From Hanstruepera flava (GTDB lineage: Bacteria; Bacteroidota; Bacteroidia; Flavobacteriales; Flavobacteriaceae), in the NCBI RefSeq assembly GCF_023634025.1, contig NZ_JALJCW010000002.1, positions 372,001-436,000 on the forward strand: 64,000 bases of DNA, given 5' to 3'. The position numbers and the translations under genes are program-made. This document shows positions 61,410 to 64,000 of the stretch, piece after piece. The stretch's first letter is position 1. Every line of letters begins with the position of its first letter. The notes beneath the pieces are model-generated. The model was given only the letters and a program-made list of their open reading frames with translations, had not been told where the DNA came from and made no database searches.

Positions 61410-61455
61410 CAAATTTAAGCCAAAAAATTAAATCGGACAAATTTATCTTAAATAA
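61410..61455 (-). promoter_or_regulatory. Rrf2 gene promoter with overlapping operator
   Basis: On the minus strand TAAATTTG (61410-61417) is a perfect -7 box, with TTG (61438-61440) about 20 bases upstream as -33 element. The palindrome TTAAATCGGACA, AATT, TATCTTAAATAA (61428-61455) covers the -33 region. Its right arm is identical to an arm of the ric operator. Confidence 0.75.
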
Positions 61456-61460
61456 AATAA

Positions 61461-62162
61461 TTAATGACAGTCTATAAGGCCATTTGCGGTTTCAATAACT
61501 GGAGCAGGAGAGAGGTAAGGTATGCCCAAACCTAATCCTCTAATTATAAATAATAGTCCAATAAGGATTACGAAAAGAGGTATTACTTTTTGAACACGTT
61601 GTTTAATGGTTGCATTTAAAAATTTACCCAAATAAATGGCAGTAGTCATTAATGGTATGGTTCCTAATCCAAAAAGCACCATATACAAAGCACCATGTGA
61701 AGCATTTTGCATAGCTACGGAAGCAAATACAGCCATATAAACCAATCCACAAGGCAAAAAACCATTTAAAAAACCAATAGTTAAAAAGGTGTCTGCTGTT
61801 TTTCTTTTTAAAGCGTTACCTAACCCTGACTTTACTTTGGAAATGACTTTGTAAATAGGTTTGGATAAATTGTATTTGTTGAATGTATTTACCGGAATCA
61901 ATACCACTAAAATCATCAAAACACCAATAGCTATTGAAAGTTGTTGTTGTAAGCCAAATATATATAGACTTTTACCCACCAAACCAAAAAAAAGTCCAAT
62001 AAAGCTATATGCTATAATGCGACCAATATGATATGTAGTAATTTGTGATATTTTCTTAATAGAATTACTTCGGTCAACAGGTAACATAAAGGCAATTGGA
62101 CCACACATGCCGACACAGTGAAAGCTGCCCAATAAACCTAATATGATTGCTGACCATAGCAT
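61461..62162 (-). CDS. TauE/SafE-like (UreH-type) membrane protein of the cbb3 operon
   Basis: 233 residues with six membrane helices and the conserved start LGLLGSFHCVGMCGPIAF containing H and C-x3-C, seen in proteins near cbb3-oxidase and copper genes. A second such half begins near 115 with FLNGFLPCGLVYMA. It is directly downstream of fixH (one base apart) and is the last gene of the ccoG-fixH-tauE operon. Likely role in copper or sulfur handling for oxidase assembly; not proven. Confidence 0.8.
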   Translation of the reverse strand: MLWSAIILGLLGSFHCVGMCGPIAFMLPVDRSNSIKKISQITTYHIGRIIAYSFIGLFFGLVGKSLYIFGLQQQLSIAIGVLMILVVLIPVNTFNKYNLSKPIYKVISKVKSGLGNALKRKTADTFLTIGFLNGFLPCGLVYMAVFASVAMQNASHGALYMVLFGLGTIPLMTTAIYLGKFLNATIKQRVQKVIPLFVILIGLLFIIRGLGLGIPYLSPAPVIETANGLIDCH

Positions 62163-62609
62163 TTAATACACAATTTCTTTTTTGTAGAGATATGATTTTC
62201 CATTATATTGCCAATCAACTTTAATGTTCCAACGACCATCCAATAAACGCTTGTCAGGTATGAGCAAATTGTGGCTTGACAATGAAATGTCCCTTTCAAA
62301 GTCAAATTGTTTATTAGATGGTCTGTATAGGAACACTTTTCCTGTTATACCATTAACATCAAGGGATTGCGGAAATACTATAATTATGCCGTCTTCGGTT
62401 TTTTTCCAATTAATATTTTCTGCTAAAGCTTTAGCATTTTTTTCTTTATCAATATCATTTTGGAATTCCAGTTCTTGTTTGTAGTAGTCTTCAGTTACTA
62501 AATCATGATCCAATTCCTTATTGGTATTCATATTGATAACAAAATACATGATAAATGAAATGAATCCCACAAAAGCAATTACAATACCAGTTCCCCAATT
62601 AAATTTCAT
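62163..62609 (-). CDS. ccoH: FixH family protein (cbb3 oxidase assembly)
   Basis: 148 residues: one N-terminal membrane helix (GIVIAFVGFISFIMYFVI, about 8-25), then LVTEDYYKQELEFQNDIDKEKNA and a beta-rich domain (GKVFLYRPSNKQFDFERDI). This is the FixH/CcoH layout. CcoH is needed for stable cbb3-type cytochrome oxidase. It is 10 bases downstream of ccoG and directly precedes the TauE-like gene. Confidence 0.9.
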   Translation of the reverse strand: MKFNWGTGIVIAFVGFISFIMYFVINMNTNKELDHDLVTEDYYKQELEFQNDIDKEKNAKALAENINWKKTEDGIIIVFPQSLDVNGITGKVFLYRPSNKQFDFERDISLSSHNLLIPDKRLLDGRWNIKVDWQYNGKSYLYKKEIVY

Positions 62610-62619
62610 AATAGTTTTT

Positions 62620-64000
62620 TTAATTATAACTTCTTGGACCTAAAAAGTTTACCGTTGTAGTTTCTATTAACTCGTTACCACTGTAAACTTCAATCATAAG
62701 TTTGTTTTTGTCTCCTGTTAATTCTTTTTTATCTATTTCAATAAACAAAGTACCTTCAGATAGGCCTTCCTTAGGTATCACAATATTATTGGTGTTGGAC
62801 ACAACCTTTATTTCGCCGTTAAACTTGCGTAATTTAAAGTGAACACTGTCAATTTCATGAACTGTTTTATTTACCAATTTATAAGTAAACACATTACTAA
62901 TAATATCACCTTCTTTGTGTTCATAAAGCTGGCCTGGTAATCGTAGTACACGAGCTTCAACATCATTTCTAATAAGCAACATACCAATTAAAACACCTAT
63001 TAAAATAACCAGAACAGCTATATAACCTTTCATCCTAGCGGTTAGCTTAAACTTTTCTTTTGTTTCTATTTCGTGCTCGCTGGCGTAACGTATCAAGCCT
63101 TTAGGCAGATTAATGCTTTCCATTATATGATCGCATTCGTCAATACAAGCCGTACAGTTTACACATTCCAATTGTGTACCATTTCTAATATCTATTCCAG
63201 TAGGGCATACATGAACACATTGTAAGCAATCAATACAATCGCCATGTCCCAAAGCCTCGCGATCTTCATTTTTTCTAAACTTTTTACGACCATTTTCACC
63301 TTCACCGCGTTTATAATCGTAGGCTACAACAATTGATTTTGTATCCAACAGCACACCTTGTAAGCGTCCGTATGGACAAGCAATTATGCAAACCTGCTCT
63401 CTAAACCAGGCGAAAACAAAATAAAAAACAGCCGTAAATATGATTAATGGGAATAAGGTTCCCATATGCTCTGTTGGACCATCAGTTATATATTTAAGAA
63501 GCTTATCGCTACCAATTAAATATGCTAAAAAGATATTGGCTATTAAAAATGAAATGACCAAAAAGATAAACCACTTTAGCAAACGTTTTCTAATTTTTTC
63601 AGCATCCCACTTTTGTCTATCTAATTTGCGTTGTTTGTTTCTATCACCATCAATCCAATATTCAATGCGTCTAAAAACCATTTCCATAAAAATGGTTTGT
63701 GGGCAAATCCAACCACAGAATATTCTACCAAATCCAACAGTAAAAAGCGTAATAAACACCACGCCAATTATCATGGAGATAACAAATAGATGAAAATCTT
63801 GTGGCCAGAATGGAAATCCAAAAATATTAAATCGACGTTCCAACACATTGAACATCAAGAATTGGTTGCCATTAATTTTGATAAAAGGCGCAGCAAATAG
63901 AAAAGCCAATAGTATGTAACTGACTATTTTTCGTTTGTCATAATACTTGCCACTGGGTTTTTTTGGGTAAACCCAGGCGCGTTTTCCTTCTTCATCAATG
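62620..64000 (-). CDS. ccoG: Cytochrome c oxidase accessory protein CcoG, 5' end beyond the window
   Basis: The frame is open from 62620 to the window edge; codons before the first listed Met continue as KRAWVYPKKPSGKYYDKRK, the usual N-terminus, so only a short part is missing. Present are five or six membrane helices, the ferredoxin motif region CIDCLQCVHVCPTGIDI followed by CVNCTACIDECD, and CGWICPQ and CIIACPYGR motifs. The C-terminal Ig-like domain ends the protein. CcoG is a copper-reducing Fe-S protein needed for cbb3 oxidase Cu-B insertion. Confidence 0.95.
   Translation of the reverse strand, partial: IDEEGKRAWVYPKKPSGKYYDKRKIVSYILLAFLFAAPFIKINGNQFLMFNVLERRFNIFGFPFWPQDFHLFVISMIIGVVFITLFTVGFGRIFCGWICPQTIFMEMVFRRIEYWIDGDRNKQRKLDRQKWDAEKIRKRLLKWFIFLVISFLIANIFLAYLIGSDKLLKYITDGPTEHMGTLFPLIIFTAVFYFVFAWFREQVCIIACPYGRLQGVLLDTKSIVVAYDYKRGEGENGRKKFRKNEDREALGHGDCIDCLQCVHVCPTGIDIRNGTQLECVNCTACIDECDHIMESINLPKGLIRYASEHEIETKEKFKLTARMKGYIAVLVILIGVLIGMLLIRNDVEARVLRLPGQLYEHKEGDIISNVFTYKLVNKTVHEIDSVHFKLRKFNGEIKVVSNTNNIVIPKEGLSEGTLFIEIDKKELTGDKNKLMIEVYSGNELIETTTVNFLGPRSYN

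Overview
The window is a low-GC chromosomal segment that reads as a marine-type member of the Flavobacteriaceae (Bacteroidota). Supporting signs are TonB-dependent receptors with carboxypeptidase-regulatory N-domains, DUF6090, 2TM and LETM1-related proteins, Bacteroidota -7 boxes (TANNTTTG), many small lipoproteins and a lipoprotein-type (clade II) nitrous oxide reductase. The genus cannot be set from sequence alone. No rRNA, tRNA, CRISPR array or integrase gene was seen.

Layout. 1-6.3 kb (minus): start of a cut-off secreted protein, then a MoxR / DUF58 / DUF4350 / DUF4129 / SpoIIM membrane-protein operon, with a divergent RDD protein. 6.3-19 kb: housekeeping and envelope genes (TRIC-type channel, peptidyl-prolyl isomerase, Nudix hydrolase, acyltransferase, ECF sigma factor with membrane partner, type II NADH dehydrogenase, lysoplasmalogenase, TonB receptor, TauE exporter, prolyl oligopeptidase). 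19.2-28.2 kb: a one-directional array of small accessory genes (cupin, DUF6090, STM3941, RidA, VOC, cytochrome c, ParDE toxin-antitoxin, unknowns). They are separated by related palindromic elements, and several genes are bracketed by their own perfectly matched inverted core. This looks like a gene-cassette array without an integrase in view, and two of its genes are broken. 28.2-28.7 kb: gene-free, with short direct repeats. 28.7-41 kb: TonB, esterase, a LytS-like kinase with three copies of a 2TM domain and a LytTR regulator, LETM1-related protein, and a DUF4331 / TPR / TonB-receptor operon. 41-43.3 kb: anti-sigma/sigma pair and Cu/Zn superoxide dismutase.

43.4-64 kb is a low-oxygen respiration island: hemN and a universal stress protein; a nos cluster (cytochrome c, fasciclin protein, NosZ, four-helix membrane protein, NosL, NosD, NosF, NosY, lipoprotein); a copper-uptake group (Cys-motif protein, Met-rich lipoprotein, OprC/NosA-type receptor); a porin; hemerythrin and haem-copper-like membrane proteins; the Fe-S repair protein Ric; an Rrf2 regulator; and the ccoG-fixH-tauE end of a cbb3 oxidase assembly operon.

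Regulation ties this together. Five promoters carry a palindrome of the form A-TGAY-N4-RTCA-T (FNR/CRP type), each centred exactly 33 bp upstream of the centre of a TANNTTTG-like -7 box: tonB, hemN, the nos cytochrome, the copper-group leader and the porin. A second palindrome (12-bp arms, 4-bp centre, core GGATA-N4-TATCC) lies in front of the porin, ric and the Rrf2 gene itself, and is probably the Rrf2 operator. The inference is a circuit in which oxygen loss switches on N2O respiration, haem synthesis and copper import, while an Fe-S Rrf2 protein controls nitrosative repair.
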